From Hymenoscyphus infarciens (Eukaryota > Ascomycota > Leotiomycetes > Helotiales > Helotiaceae), in NCBI GenBank assembly GCA_001414345.1, contig LLCB01000246.1, positions 26,632 through 90,631 of the forward strand: DNA of 64,000 nucleotides, in the 5' to 3' direction. The notes below the pieces were generated by a model. That model saw only the letters and a program-made list of their open reading frames with translations, ran no database searches and was not told the DNA's origin. Position numbers and translations under genes: made by a program. Shown piece by piece: positions 47,784 to 60,840 of this stretch; the first letter of the stretch is position 1, and the number at the start of each line of letters is the position of its first letter.

Positions 47784-50638
47784 AAGAGAGTCTGTTTATT
47801 AAAGGAAGGAACTGGTAAAGGAAGTTAGTGTATCGAGGTCTCAAATTCAGAGCTTAAAGTTCAGTTTGTCGTCGTCCATCTAACTCACTTTAGTCGTTAA
47901 AGTCTCCACTCGGTAGAAACTCGGCCCACATACCCCCTTTAAAGATTAGATACACAAATAAGCAGCTTCTCATTGCCTTTTGAGGCAAAGAATGCGGCGA
48001 TCGGGACACTAGGCTTGGTGTAATCCGCAAATGGGGTATGTCGCATTCTGTGTGGATCGAGGTACGACAAGAGTTAAGCTAAAACCCGGGGTTAACTCCA
48101 ACGAATACCAGGGTATCTGATACTCGGGTTAACCCTTTCATTACATTCACTTTTTTTAGCCTTCAATTTTTCTTCGTATAATCAATCAAATACCGAAGCT
48201 GTACAGGAAGATTTAGAACCATCGAATTCACAATATAGACGTGCTTAAAACACTTTTATTTTGCGCTTCTGAGATATACGCTGAAAAATAACACGACTAA
48301 ACTTGAGTCACCTACTCTTCCTTGATTCCACCGGGGAACCAAGTGTACAGAACGAACATAAGCAGATAGGGCCACCACTTACAAATTTTTAATAACAAAC
48401 TTTTACTCATATATAATTAATTAATCTTTATTTATTTATATATATATATATAGTAAAAAACTGATAAAGAGTTAAATAATACGTTGTTCAATTAAATAAA
48501 TAGCTTAATTAATTAAGCTAACGTCGATATCGATCGTGTTAAAGGAGCCTTATATATACACTGCCAAAAGCTACTAAAAAGTAACTATAGATACTTTATA
48601 AAAAAACTCTTAGTATATTATATCGACATCTGTATATACGTACCTGTAACTGTTGAAAAGTCTTCTCCGGTACTATACGAATAGCTTTAGTTTTTTAATT
48701 ATAAGCCTTTACTCTAAATTCAATTTTTCGATAGAAATAATTATTTGTTTACTCTTTAGTATAATTTAGTACGGAAATCGACAGAAGTTAATTAGTAAAA
48801 ATTTATAAGTGATAGCACTATCCGCCTATGTCCTATGTCTATTCTACATAGGGTTTTATTATCTTTATTATATAACCCATCGCTCGCTTACTTGTTCAGC
48901 TCTTACTCTTAAACCTTTCTCTACAGTTTACAGGTTTCGGTCAATATATTTGAACTTCTCGGCTAGAAGAAATTATTTTCAAACTTAGATCAGCTACTAG
49001 ATAATCTTCGCGTATTGATTGTTAGCGGTGGTACGCTTTAAAGTCGTACCTTATGCTCTAGGAGTTTATGAACTAACGAGTATCCTCAGAGCCTACGAGA
49101 TTACTCATTGCCTAGGTGCTCTAGAAAGTTAGTCAAGACTATCACCGAACCTAAATCTGCTTTTGATCAAGGGAAAGGCTAATAGTTATAGCTAAATATT
49201 GCCTGTACCGTCTTCGAGCAGGATGAAACTCCATTCGTACGATCGCGCGATTGGAACATTAGTATTTACTAGGCTCAATCCGACTCGATGAATGTCTTTC
49301 GGATAAAAAGAGGGCTAAACTCGTGAGAGTCCAGACCGACCCGAATTACAAACTTTTTGAGCAGTTTATGCTTGTTCATAATAGTTAAACGGGGGAACTG
49401 ATAAAAAACTTGCCAGCGCCGTGGAGTTTGAACATTTATAGAAGTAATTGGTTGAAAATGCTCTCAGTAGATATTGATAACCAGGTTTGTAACTATCGCA
49501 CGTAGAAGTAGAGTATTTGCTGACTATACAAATTATAGTTCGGTAAAAAGCTCTAATCAATTGAACGTGGAGAGGATTCTGTTACAATAACTTTTACGGA
49601 AGGCAGTTAAGCGACAGGAAATCTCCTTATCGGTGCATAGGGAGCCCACTCTGTCGTTCGAGAATGTTTGCTCGGGGTAGATGAAGCAGCCCCGGTCCGA
49701 TCTCCTGTTGTTACTAGTGTTACTCTCTGTAAAATAAGCTGTGTAGCATCTTTGAAACTGAGAGCCTTGTACCCGAGATCACTCATTGCTTTCCACCCAA
49801 ATGGTGTCTTCACTTGGATGAGCAGCTGAGCTTGCACCTGTCGTGAAGAGATATAAAGCCGAGCTAGTCCCACGTGGTAATGAGGCAGTACTTGCGAGTA
49901 ATGAGAACACAAATGCTGTACATGACTGGGCGACTATGATGGACAGTCCATTGTTCAAGGGAGGATTGGCCAAAGAAGGCGATAATATCGGGAAATAAGT
50001 CACTTACCTTTCTCGCTTAGTTATTTGATGACGTTGTCAATGGATAGAATTTGTGTTACGCCGCTAGGGGTGTGAGTTGTGGTACTGTAGAAATGTTCAC
50101 CGACGAAGAAAGTTGAAGAAATCTTTGATCTTTTCATTAGCAAAAAAGGTGAAATCACCTGTGGAAGACTTTTCGAGACCATTCACGAGACCATCAACCA
50201 ATATTCCTAAGCAAACCCGAAAAATATTCAAATAATTATACTCTTGACGAAGTGTCACGTGTTTGTAACTGGACTCGGTAAATGTTTTGCGGGATACTCA
50301 AGTAGATTTCCTCTACCGGGCTCGTTTACAGGTACCCAGAAAAGATAACGCTTCTGTAAGGAGCTAGAATTACTCCGATTCCCAGGGTAAATTGACAAGG
50401 TCAACATCGCGTGACCTACCTCTCCTACCACCTTGTGGTAAGGTTCTTTAGGTTGTTAAGCAAAGGGGCGGTTTGAAGGTGATGGACGACAGTAAATAGC
50501 TTTCGATAAGTTTCAACCACAGAGCAATCAAAGTTGATTATTCTAAAAGATCCAATCCATAGGAAATATTCAAAGTATTCTAGAAATTTAGAACAACGAG
50601 GTTCAAGTGATTCCCGCTTTATCCTTCCACCACGAGAC
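47784..50638. other. Long intergenic with an embedded RIP-type patch
   Basis: 2.85 kb without a recognisable gene. 48370-49000 is AT-rich and CpA-poor, like the transposon islands, and is probably a short decayed repeat. 49590-50000 has normal composition with overlapping minus-strand frames (101 codons at 49912-49607; 74 at 50003-49779) that show no known domain. Near 48083-48135 the short inverted match GGGTTAAC / GTTAACCC may form a hairpin. Confidence 0.5.
48370..49000. repeat. Small RIP-mutated repeat remnant inside the gene island
   Basis: AT-rich block with abundant TA steps, a TATATATATATAT run near 48440 and strong depletion of CpA, in contrast to its flanks. Since RIP acts on duplicated DNA, this is most likely a short transposon fragment. 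No terminal repeats could be paired. Confidence 0.5.
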
Positions 50639-53600
50639 TTACAATTTAAAACCCAGAAAAAATCCTATAGTTCCCACTGCTGCATGCCTCCATAACTCCA
50701 TATGTTCCCCATCAACAGCCCCCAGGCGTCTCATATAAGTACTGGAACCCTGAGCTTTACTGGTGTTGAACTTGGTCTGTTTGCCCTCTTCAGATAAAGC
50801 CTCGAAGAAACCAAGCAGCTTGTGGCCGGTAACATTCTCACCAGCCTGCCGAATCGCTTCGACCCATTCTTTCCACGGAACAACCCTGACTTCCTTGTCT
50901 GATCTCGCATTGAGTCGCTTCTCAACTAGTGGAAGAAGTGACGACCAGTTCGTAACATGAGGATTTACAAGATGAAAGACTCGCGCATGATCTAAATCTA
51001 GCTCCTGGTTTTCCAGAGCAAGCTCTACCATAATCTGGGAGAGCACGTCGACAGGGATCCAGTCGATGACATTCATGTTTCCCAAATCCTGGGGTAGGAC
51101 CGAAATCTCGGCCGAGGATTTTACAATCTGTATAGTGGTCAATAAATTGTGTATAGTTTCGACTTCTAAATCCTGAGGCGCTTACAGTAGGTAACCACTC
51201 CTGTGAGCTCCACATTCCCTTGTCTCCTCGAAGGACTGGCCCAGCAATTTGCCCAACTCTAGCAACACTCACCGGAATACCGTATCCAGCAGCTTCGCCT
51301 AGCACATTTTCTGCTACTAGTTTGGACTCCCCGTATCCCATACCAGCAACCGTAAAATCCTTGATGATGGTTTCTGGAATCGAGTTGGACTGCTTCCAAT
51401 TGAGGGCTACGGCGATGGATGAGACGAATAGTATTTGAGTATCATGGGTAGAAGCCGAAGAGAAATCGACAAGGGCCCTCACACCTCGGACATGTGGTTC
51501 AAATGAACTAAGGGGAACGTTGAAATTGACCTGCCACTGATTATCTGGGGACAGTGTCAGCAAAACTGACCAACTGACCAACTGACCTTCGAAAGTACTT
51601 ACGGATTATATGAGTTGCCTTGTCCAACATTGTTGTATATTCTTCGTCGGTCAGCCCAAGTAACGGCTCCGACAAGTCTGATTTCAAGAAGTGCACGTTT
51701 GCTGCATGCCAATCCGTCCGAAGCCCTCTCTCCGAGTTGGTTTTGACTTGCCTCGCTTGGGCGTCGGAAGATCGGTTCAGGCACCATATCTGTTTCACCC
51801 TCTTGGTGTTCATCAGAGTATGCAGTAAATAAGAACCAAGTGATCCCGTACTACCCGTCAAAACAATCCGGACGTCCTTTGGTAGATTCTTGGTATATTT
51901 TTCGAACATTGCAGCCATTGCATCGATCGAAGAAACAGAAGCCGATGAGTCCTCTGGGTGCATCAAACCCCATACAGCTTGGGACAGACTGTCAATCGTT
52001 GGGTGCGAATAAATGAGCCTTGAATCAACACCTTCCGATTGGCCAGTTCCTGCCTGAAGCTGTTTCTGTATATTTAGCACTTGAAGAGAATCTACTCCAG
52101 CTGCGAAAAGGTCCCCATCATCCGCGAAGTCATTGAGTCCAGATATAGATAGCACCGTGGCCCGAATTCCCTTGTGAAGTTCTTCAGCTGTAGTTTTGTC
52201 ATAACGCACTACATTGGTAAGCGATCTGTCAGAGTAGAGTTCTTCGATTTCGTCTTCGTACTTCTTAATTGTCGCTTTCCTTATAAAGGTACCCTTTGAA
52301 GCTCTTTGAAAAGGCTTTTCTGGGGTTGTGAGGAGGATGTGTCGACGATCAATATGTGAATGCCCGGGAGATGCCCTGTTTGCCCGCTCCACATACTCGA
52401 AGATGCTGTCTATCAAGGATTCTTTGCTGTTCTCATCCTCTTCTGATGGAATTCCGTCGACAGGCTCGATTATCACACCTGCTTGGAATTTCCCCTGCCC
52501 AATTATTAATGCGCTTCGAACTGCTTTGTGCTCTTCAATTGTTTGCTGTATTGTGACCTTCTCCCCATTACTCAAAACAATAATATCATCATCTCTTCCA
52601 TGATAAATCCACAAATTTGGCTGGGTTGGATGCATCTTGTAAAGATCGTGTAGAGAGAACTCAGTGAGGTCCGGGAATACTGTCCAGATAGCTTGGTATT
52701 TCTCCAATTCAGGTTTCCGGACAAGAAACATCTCCCAAACGTTTTCCCCCTTTTGACGAAATTCCACGCCCATATTTGGATGGATGTGCAGGTAGTTCCA
52801 GTTTTTTCTCTGGTCATACGATTTGAGAAGGGGGAAGACTCCACACTCAGTCGTGCCGAAAAGATTTTGGACTTCGCAATATTTACTAACACGGTCTCCA
52901 GAAGCCTTAGATAGAGGTCCTGGAAAAATTAGAAAGTATTCCGACACGCAATTTCATGTTGCCTACCGCCGCCATAACAGGCCCATTCCAATTTCTTCAT
53001 TTTCTCAAGGGCCGAAGGCATCTCTGTGATCTCCTGTAGGACCCTATAGTTGTTTTTAGTAACATAGATCACTTACACAACTGGGGGGATATATAACTTA
53101 CGAGGGTGCGACACAAATCGCATCCAAATTAGCATAAGAGAGCATGTTTTCGACAGAAAGTATACTCGGAATTTGAGGGCTCACAACGCAGATTGCGCCC
53201 CCGAAAATGACCATTGTTAGCCCACTATAGAATCCAGCGGCGTGGAAGAAGGGAAGACTTCCATAGATACGCCTTCTGTACCAGCCCCGAGACAGATTTT
53301 CACAGCCATTGTAGTCTTCAAAGTCGTTGAATGCATCAGCTGCAGCCACATAAGTGTGGGTTAGAATAATTGGTTTGGGATGTCCAGTAGATCCTAGAAG
53401 AGGGGGGAGTCAGTAGTGCCTATCAAAAAATGTCCCGGGATTTGGCACAGGATAAATGCTAGGGTCAAGGAGTGATTTAAGAGAAAGAAAGTGGGAAAAC
53501 AGTCTCCCCATTACCTACCAGAAGTGTGGATTATAGCAATTGGCTCTTGGCAAGCAGTTTGAAAGTCTTTGTCGTATTTGTATAAAGCAACCGGCGAAGG

Positions 53601-54172
53601 ATCTAGGAGGGAATTGAGTGATGGAACTTGGAAAATTTCCATTGGATGAAGTCCAAGTATCGAATCAATGTTGACACCTTCGGGGATAAGCCATTTCCTG
53701 CAATCTACGGCCTGCGCTACGGCAACATGACCTTCCGCGCTGTTTCTGGGAGAGTTTAACAGTAGCTAGTCGTTGTCAGTGTTCGGTTCATTGGATGATT
53801 TTCAAGGACGAACTGACCTTATATCCCGTTTTTATTGCCCCTAACACGAGGAGGAAATATCTGATATCATCTTCCTTCTGTTAGAACGCGGCCACCGTCT
53901 ACTGATGCGCTTTCTGGATCCTTACTTGGACCAATATATCCTAGAGTCTCAAAACTCACACCCCTTCCCCCAAGAGTTCTTTCGAGAAACCATGACGTAC
54001 GATTGACTGGATTTGCAAATTCGGAAGCAGTGACCGATTTGAAGCCATCAGCCGGAGTCTGACCCAAAGGTGTGGAATATAACACTCGTTGCGGATCTTC
54101 GACGCTTATTTCGTCGACTGTGTTGGGTAAGAGACGATTGCCAAATTTGATAGGCGAGGATAAAGAGCCCAT
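50639..54172 (-). CDS. NRPS-like adenylate-forming reductase (A-PCP-R)
   Basis: Activates a carboxylic acid as AMP ester, loads it on a phosphopantetheine arm and releases it by NAD(P)H reduction to aldehyde or alcohol. Eight exons: 54172-53926, 53870-53818, 53765-53519, 53393-53102, 53043-52967, 52919-51603, 51544-51186 and 51127-50639. They join in phase to 1026 residues, the usual size. Adenylation motifs: HTSGSTGHPKP (~179-189), NLFGTTECG (~324-332), YHGRDDDIIVLSNGE (~411-425), and the A10-type Lys in RASKGTF (~514). Carrier domain: DLFAAGVDSLQVL with Ser ~583. Reductase Rossmann motif: LTGSTGSLGSYLL (~660). Its Tyr-x-x-x-Lys pair is in GYGESKLVAE (Tyr ~815, Lys ~819). There is no condensation domain. 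A hydrophobic C-terminal tail (VGTIGFFLGF) is unusual. The substrate is unknown. No lesion found. Confidence 0.93.
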
Positions 54173-54267
54173 TTGAATTGCTCAAGGGTGTGCTGATGTT
54201 TGATTATGGTAGCAAATTTTTTTATGAGAAAGGAGGACAAAATACAAGAGACGAGCGACTTGGATGC

Positions 54268-54277
54268 TTTTATATAA
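54268..54277 (-). promoter_or_regulatory. Likely TATA box of the NRPS-like gene
   Basis: On the minus strand TATATAAAAG lies about 96 bases upstream of the ATG. The nearest repeated DNA starts only a few bases further upstream (about 54284), so the core promoter touches the transposon border. Confidence 0.5.
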
Positions 54278-54283
54278 ATAAGG

Positions 54284-54466
54284 GTTTATCGCTTTTCTTC
54301 ACATACACGTATTTGAGGCTATTTTGAGAATTTCTGTATTTGCTGGCTAGCTTCTAGTATCTTACTCTACACTCTCTTATATGCCTTCTTTTTAGGCTAA
54401 TTAGGAGGCTCCTTGAGCATCTTACTAATATAAGGGTAAAAAGAGTGAGTACTATTAGCTATCGCA
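54284..54466 (+). repeat. Direct repeat A1 (paired with 54689-54864)
   Basis: About 180 bp (TTTATCGCTTTTCTTCACAT ... GAGTACTATTAGCT) recurs at 54689-54864. The second copy shows many C-to-T and G-to-A changes. The A1 copy next to the NRPS-like promoter is clearly less mutated. Confidence 0.75.
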
Positions 54467-54524
54467 CTTATTTAAGAGGCTAAAAAGTACTAACTAATCC
54501 TAGTAAGCGTATTATAAAGGGGTA

Positions 54525-57500
54525 CGAGGGTAGGGTTGAAAAAGAGCTTAATACTAAATAAGACGTTAAAAGCGATAGGAAGTGTTATTAGTAGAATAGA
54601 GGTTACTTGGCATAAGAGGAGGTATATATATATATACCTCTCTCCTACTTAATAAGCTAATTCCTTAATTTACTATAAACTCTTTCTATTTATTACTTTT
54701 CGTTATATATATATATTTAAGACTATTTTAAGAATTTCTATATTTATTAGCTAGCTTCTAGTATCTTACTCTACACTCTCTTATATATCTTCTTTTTAAG
54801 CTAATTAGGAGGCTCTTTAAGTATCTTACTAATATAAAGGTAAAAAGAGTAAGTACTATTAGCTGCTTTAAGTAAGATTACTTGACTAATTAAAGAGAAG
54901 CTACTATAAATATAAGAAAGAATAAGGCTTTTTAAAAGCAAAAAGGACTATAAGTAGTATAAATAGTAAAGTAATATAGTTATAATAGGGAATATACTAC
55001 CTACTAACTATAGAGGTCTTCTAAAGCCTACTAGGCTAGGAGAGAGAGAGCTCTACTTATTAAAAAGCACCTATTTAAAAGATATCGCTTCTAATAGCTT
55101 AGAGTAAAGTATCTCTTAAAAGTATTTAAAGTCTATCTTCTAAGTATTTAAATATCTATATCTAATACTCTATTATTAGAAGTATATTATATAGTACTCT
55201 TATATAGACTATATTCTAAATATAATATACTATTACTAATATTAACTATTTAGAGGTAGTAACATAAAGAGCTAATATATCAGTTTCTTATAAAGGAGCT
55301 GCTTTTCTAGCGAAAGAGTAGTATTATAGAAAGTTAAGAATTAAGAGTAAATAGTACTCGAAGTACTATTATAAGGTAGGTAGGTAATCTTATATCTAAT
55401 ACTAATATCTCTACCTTTATATACTTATAGTCTAATTTACTTAATCGTAGATATATAATTATAAATTCGTTATTTTTAGCGAAAGTAATATCTTATTATT
55501 AAAGGCGTATATATATAAATACTTTATAATTAACTAAATTAGTATCTTTATATATAATTTCTACTATATAAAGGAATCTTATAAAAGCTAGCTTTATTAT
55601 AGCTTTAAAGTTAAAGCTATTAATCTATCCTAGCTATAAGACCTAAAGCCTAGCTCTTAGAGCTTAAGAGGTAATCTAGTATAATTATAGTATTAATAAA
55701 GGCTTTACTTTCTTCTTCTTATAAGAGCTCTATATTACTTAAACGCTTATTATAATTCGTTATAAAAGTAGAGACTTAAATAGCTTTAGATCTAGGTTAC
55801 GCTCTACGTATATTAATCGAATTATAGAAAAGCTAATTTATATAGAATCTACTTTTAAAAGTCCTTAACTAATCCTACTATATACTCTTCTTAAAACCTA
55901 CTTATAAAGTACTAAAGTCGTCGTTAGCTATAGTTACTAGAGTTTCTTAACCTAGAACCTCTTAAAAGAGTGTATATATATACTATATACCTTTTAAGTA
56001 TTTAATAAGAGGTTATAATAAAGAAGCCTTATATATATCTTAGATATTCTAACTTTATTCTTTATATATTTAAGATAATTAAGAGAGAGATTATTAAATC
56101 AAAGAACTACTAGTATAGGTACTAATTAGCTACTATTCTATATAAATTATATAAGAGAGTATCTACTAAGATATTATCTACTCTTAGTATATACTCTAAT
56201 TATATATTAATATCGAATTAAGCGGCTAGATATAAAGTAGCTTATAAGAGGCGATTTTAGTAGAGGTACCTTAAGAACTACTTAAGAAGTCTAATCTATA
56301 TAGTAGTATTATTTATATAAATAATTACCTTCTTTATTACCTATACCTCTCTCTATTATTTAAAGAATACTCTTATTACCTTAATCTTAAAGATATTTAT
56401 ATTAAATTAAAAGTCTTTTCTAATCCTTAGAAGAGGTAACTAAAGAGCGTGTTCTTTTAATAGCATATATATATACTCTTACTAAATATATCTTAGATTA
56501 TCTACTTCTAAAAAGAAGGCTCCTAAGCCTTTAATAGAGATATTATAAAATAGGTATATATATAAGCGGATATTATTAAAGAAGTATATATTATTAAACT
56601 ATAGTAATATCTTATTCTACTACTTAAGGTCTTCTTAGACTTCTTTTAAGAGGTGCCTTCTTTCTATATAAGGTACGTAGTTAGGCTATATATATATAAA
56701 TATCTAGAAGTTATAATAGAAGGCCTAGCTTAATTATACTATAGAGGCGTAAAAAGATAAGAAGCTAGTAAGCAATTTAAGCTTATTATAGGTAATACTC
56801 CTATAGTTAATAAATTAGTATATCTTAAGCTTTATTTTAGCTAGCTTTTTTAGTAGTATAGAAGCTTTAAAAGCGACGGTATCTATTAGATACTCTATTA
56901 CTTCTAAGAGTATACCTTAGGCGCTCTTTTTATTATTAATTAGTATATCTAATATTTAAGTAAGAGTCTTATACTTTATAGCTTATTCTTTAAAGAATTA
57001 AGGCGTAGCTTTAATAGCTTTAAATATAGTAAACTTATTATCTAAATAGTAGCTTATAATATACTACTCTAAGTATAACTATATTATCTATTCAAGAGCC
57101 TCTATAAAGATATTAAAGATAAATAGTACTATAGTAAGGCTAAAGAGTAGTACTATATAAGCGTAATAATTCCCTTTCTATTAGAAACCTAAAAGCTAGT
57201 ATATTTATAATATAATTAATACTATTTAAAAAGCATTAGATATATCTCTTTTAAGTATTATATACCCTTAGCTAGCTTCTTATACTATAGCTAATACCTT
57301 CTAGAAAGAGACATACTTTAGATATATATATTTGTTTAATATATAATAATTTATTAAGTAGCTTTTAGAGTAAGATAAATAGTATATTTAACGTTAATTA
57401 CTATTAAGCTTTAGTTTAGGTATAAAACTAAGTAAAGAAGCTATAAAAGGTACTCTCTAGTATAGATTAACTTTCTTAATTAAGCTAGCCTTTAAATCGT

Positions 57501-59631
57501 CTCTTACTTTTAAAGTTAAAAGCTTATTAAATTTAGTAGCTAATAAGAGGTTCTTTAATATATATAAAACTTCTAGGCTCTTATATCTAATTAGTACCTT
57601 AAATCAAAGTATATTATTAATATTTTCTAGAAGTAAATAATTAGAATATTAGAGTAATAGCGTCTTTTATATTTTAGAAGATAATAGAGAGAGTGATATA
57701 TCTAGTAGTAGTTTTAATATATTATATAAAGAGAAGAATATTATAGTATTTAATTAAATAGATATAAAAGAGTATAAATAGAAAGATATAAATTAGAATA
57801 AAAGATCTTTATTAGTACTATTATAGTCTTTATCTATTATCTCTCCTATACTAACTTCTTAGCTCTTCTTTATCTTCTTCTTATTACTCTTATTATCCTC
57901 CTTTTATAGATAGATTTAAGTGTAATTTAGGTTCTTATAACCTCCTAGTTTACTTACTTTAAAGTATGTCTATAAAAAGATATTACTATCTTAATTATAA
58001 CTTTAATAACTCTCTCTTCCTTCTTCTCTATCGCTACTATAGCCTAGTCTTCTTATCTAATAGTATTAAGTAATTATACTCTTAAGTATATCTTATAATT
58101 CTACCCCTCTTAATCTACCTCTACTAACTACCTTTTCCTATTAGAAGAGTACTAATTAGATTACCTCTACCTAGGTATAATCCTTAGCTAGGCTTATAAT
58201 TTTATAGTTAAAGTTATTAAGCTAAATATAGATACCTCTACTAAATAAGGAGATTATATATATAGTATATACTAGAAAGTAATAAGACTACTTAGTAGTA
58301 TTAGATCTAAAGACCTTTAGCATCTTTTTTACTCTAATATTTAGTATACTAGCTTCCTTATTAAAAGAGATAGTACTTTTATCGTCGTTAATTAGAGAGG
58401 TATTATTATCTAGATAGTAGAGATCTCTTAGCTTAAATATACCTTATATAATTTATATTAAGTACTTCTTATACTTTAAGAAGAGGCTATTAATTATACT
58501 AAGTATATAAAAGGGGATATTCTTACTATTATTATTTACTACTAATATTCCTTTTAATAGATTCTCTTCTAGATTAATTCCTTTACTTATTAGTAGTACT
58601 TCTTAATAAAGAGAGAGGTTAGCCTATTAAGTATTATTAGTATATACTATCTCTTCTTCTAGTATATTAAATCGTCGGCTCTACTTATCTACTTCTTAAT
58701 TAGTAACTATTAGTATAGTAATATTACCTTAATTACCTTAGCTAAGCCCTAGAACTCTTACTAGGTTACCCTAGGCAGTAATACTAAAGTTATAAGAGTA
58801 TTCCACGTTAAAATTAGCCTATAAGTAGCTCTAAAAGTTAGAGTATCCTATACTAAAGTTGCTTTAACCAAAGTTGCTCTAGAAAAAGCCCTAAGAGTAT
58901 CTCTAAGAATATCTAGAAGCAAAGCTCTAAGAGTATCCTCTATTAAATAGTCCTCTTATATAACCCTAGTATCTACTATTATATCTATTTATATATCTAT
59001 TAACTTAGAGATATTAGTTACCTTAAAAGAGAAGAGGGTTATTTAGCCTATTTACTTAGATAAGGTCTTAGAGAGAGGGTTTATTAATACTATTATTATT
59101 ATTATTATTACTATTACTATCGCTATCGCCTCTACTTTATAGATAAAAGTCTATTCTATTATTATCTTAAGCTTAACCCTAGTCTTAATATACTTATCTT
59201 CTTTAATAGACTAGATAGCAAGCACTGTTTATAACATCGTCTTAATTAGTAGTAGTATTCTAGGTAGTATATTATACTTATATAGCTACTTAAGTATTAT
59301 AGCGTGCTTTACTAACTCGTCTGTTATACTTATTATCTTTAATATTATTATCTTCTACTAGTTAAGCTTAGAGCGCCTTAGTAGCTCTATTACTAGCCTT
59401 AGTAATAATACTCTTATAAGCGACTTATTTACTACACTTTAAAGGCATCCTTGATAGATGGATAAGAGTGTTATTAGGTTAAAAAAGCGCTTAATACTAA
59501 ATAAGACGTTAAAAGCAATAGGAAGTGTTGTTAGTAGAATAGAGGTTACTTAGCACGAGAGGAGGCATATATATATATGCCTCCCCCCTGCTTAATAAGC
59601 TGATTCCTCAATTCACTATAAACCCTTTCCA
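54525..59631 (-). mobile_element. Decayed LTR-type retroelement (~5.1 kb)
   Basis: A ~160-bp sequence at about 54525-54688 is repeated at about 59469-59631 (core TAATACTAAATAAGACGTTAA, then GTAGAATAGAGGTTACTT and an AT hairpin of the type CATATATATATATG). These are probably LTRs; the right copy ends CCA, the left CTA. The interior is RIP-saturated. Near 58760-58960 the minus strand reads through TAA stops as a Gln/Tyr/Asn-rich gag-like region with repeated Ser-Tyr-Pro patterns. This suggests transcription on the minus strand. I could not assign an integrase or polymerase, so Gypsy versus Copia is open, and no target duplication was found. Confidence 0.6.
54689..54864 (+). repeat. Direct repeat A2, internal to the element
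   Basis: RIP-mutated copy of 54284-54466, starting directly after the left LTR-like repeat. Its presence inside the element and again outside it points to a nested or tandem insertion of related elements. Confidence 0.7.
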
Positions 59632-60840
59632 AAAAAAGATAGCTAAGACTAACTCAACCATCGGAGCGGCAACGGTTTTGCCCTTGTAGGGGATATCTTT
59701 GGACGGAAGTATAGATGCTCCAAAAGATCTCCGAGAGCTCTCCGAAGTCAAATGTGGAGTCTAACGTGGAGCCCTTCTCAGCTAGTGAGAATGTGGGAAC
59801 TTGAAGGTCAAACGACTTCAATAGCCCTGCAACGGAGTCTTCGATGAGGCGCTATCTCTGTCTCACCGATAAAAATTGGATTCTACATCATACAAGATGA
59901 ATGAAAATCCCGCGTGACACTCTCGCTACTTCATGGAAGCTGCTATTCTAGGATTATCGTTTCGAGGTAGCCTAGTTGCTAGGCTGATGAAATGGAAGTC
60001 ACTTACGGCATAACTTGTTTCTTACCCAATTACTCAGGTTCCTTGAATGACAAGCGAACCTTTTTCTAACCCCTTCCATTCCTTTTTCAAAACGTGAACA
60101 GCGACAGCGGAATACGACGTGGGAACATCTGGCCATGCTCTGCATTCCCCGAGAGAGTAGCCTTTGGTGCAAGGCCATTATAGTTGTTTTCGGGACCTGA
60201 CACAGGACCAGTGAACTTATCCAATGGCTCTTGTGGGAAGAGGGGGGGGGGGTAGAGCTTAGGTGATATCCAGGGGTTGAGACCCTCTCAGTGACGTTTG
60301 TCAAGTCAGTCCTTTAGAAGGAAACTTTTTAATTGACTGTTATTTAGATTGCCACATCGGTAAAATCTTAGAATACGAATACATCATTCCTATGAATTTG
60401 AACAGATTGTCGCTAGGTGTATCATGGAAAAGGCTCGGCGTCTCTACGTCATCTGTATGGCAGACCGTCACAACCGTGAAACAAAAGGTTGGACTCCATC
60501 TAAATCCACATAATAATATATCGCATTATCTTTGTGGTGCTGTAAGTGCCAGTTCGGCACTACATCTCGGCATTCGTAACGCGGCGCATTCAAGATATTG
60601 GTCCGAGGCATCCGGACCTGATCCCCTTTCGTAGGTAGCGGGCCGTCCCGCGATATAAGCCTTCACAAGCTTTGACAACATTTAAAATGTATCTATTATA
60701 GTATAGCCTTTCCTAGAGTAGATGGACTAAGCGAGGCAAGTCTGTTATGTCGTTGAAGAATGATTTGGCGTTGAAAAAGTGGTGTACTAGCCAGGGGGTG
60801 TCAGCGTTCGCGATAATTTCCAGTTTTAGTGATAACATCA
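59632..60840. other. Normal-composition islet without recognisable gene
   Basis: Flanked by RIP-mutated DNA on both sides. Short frames occur (60304-59999 minus, 101 codons; 60392-60634 plus, 80 codons, ATG start), but none has domain-like features. There is a poly-G run at 60242-60251. The islet was not repeated when RIP acted, or it inserted later. It may be ancestral unique sequence or the remains of a gene. Confidence 0.45.

Noticed and set aside
23111..54283. A secondary-metabolite cluster joining P450, GMC, amine oxidase and NRPS-like genes
   Set aside because: Housekeeping genes ELG1 and UTP8 interrupt the series, distances reach 30 kb, and no transporter or pathway regulator links them. 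Co-function is not supported by the sequence.
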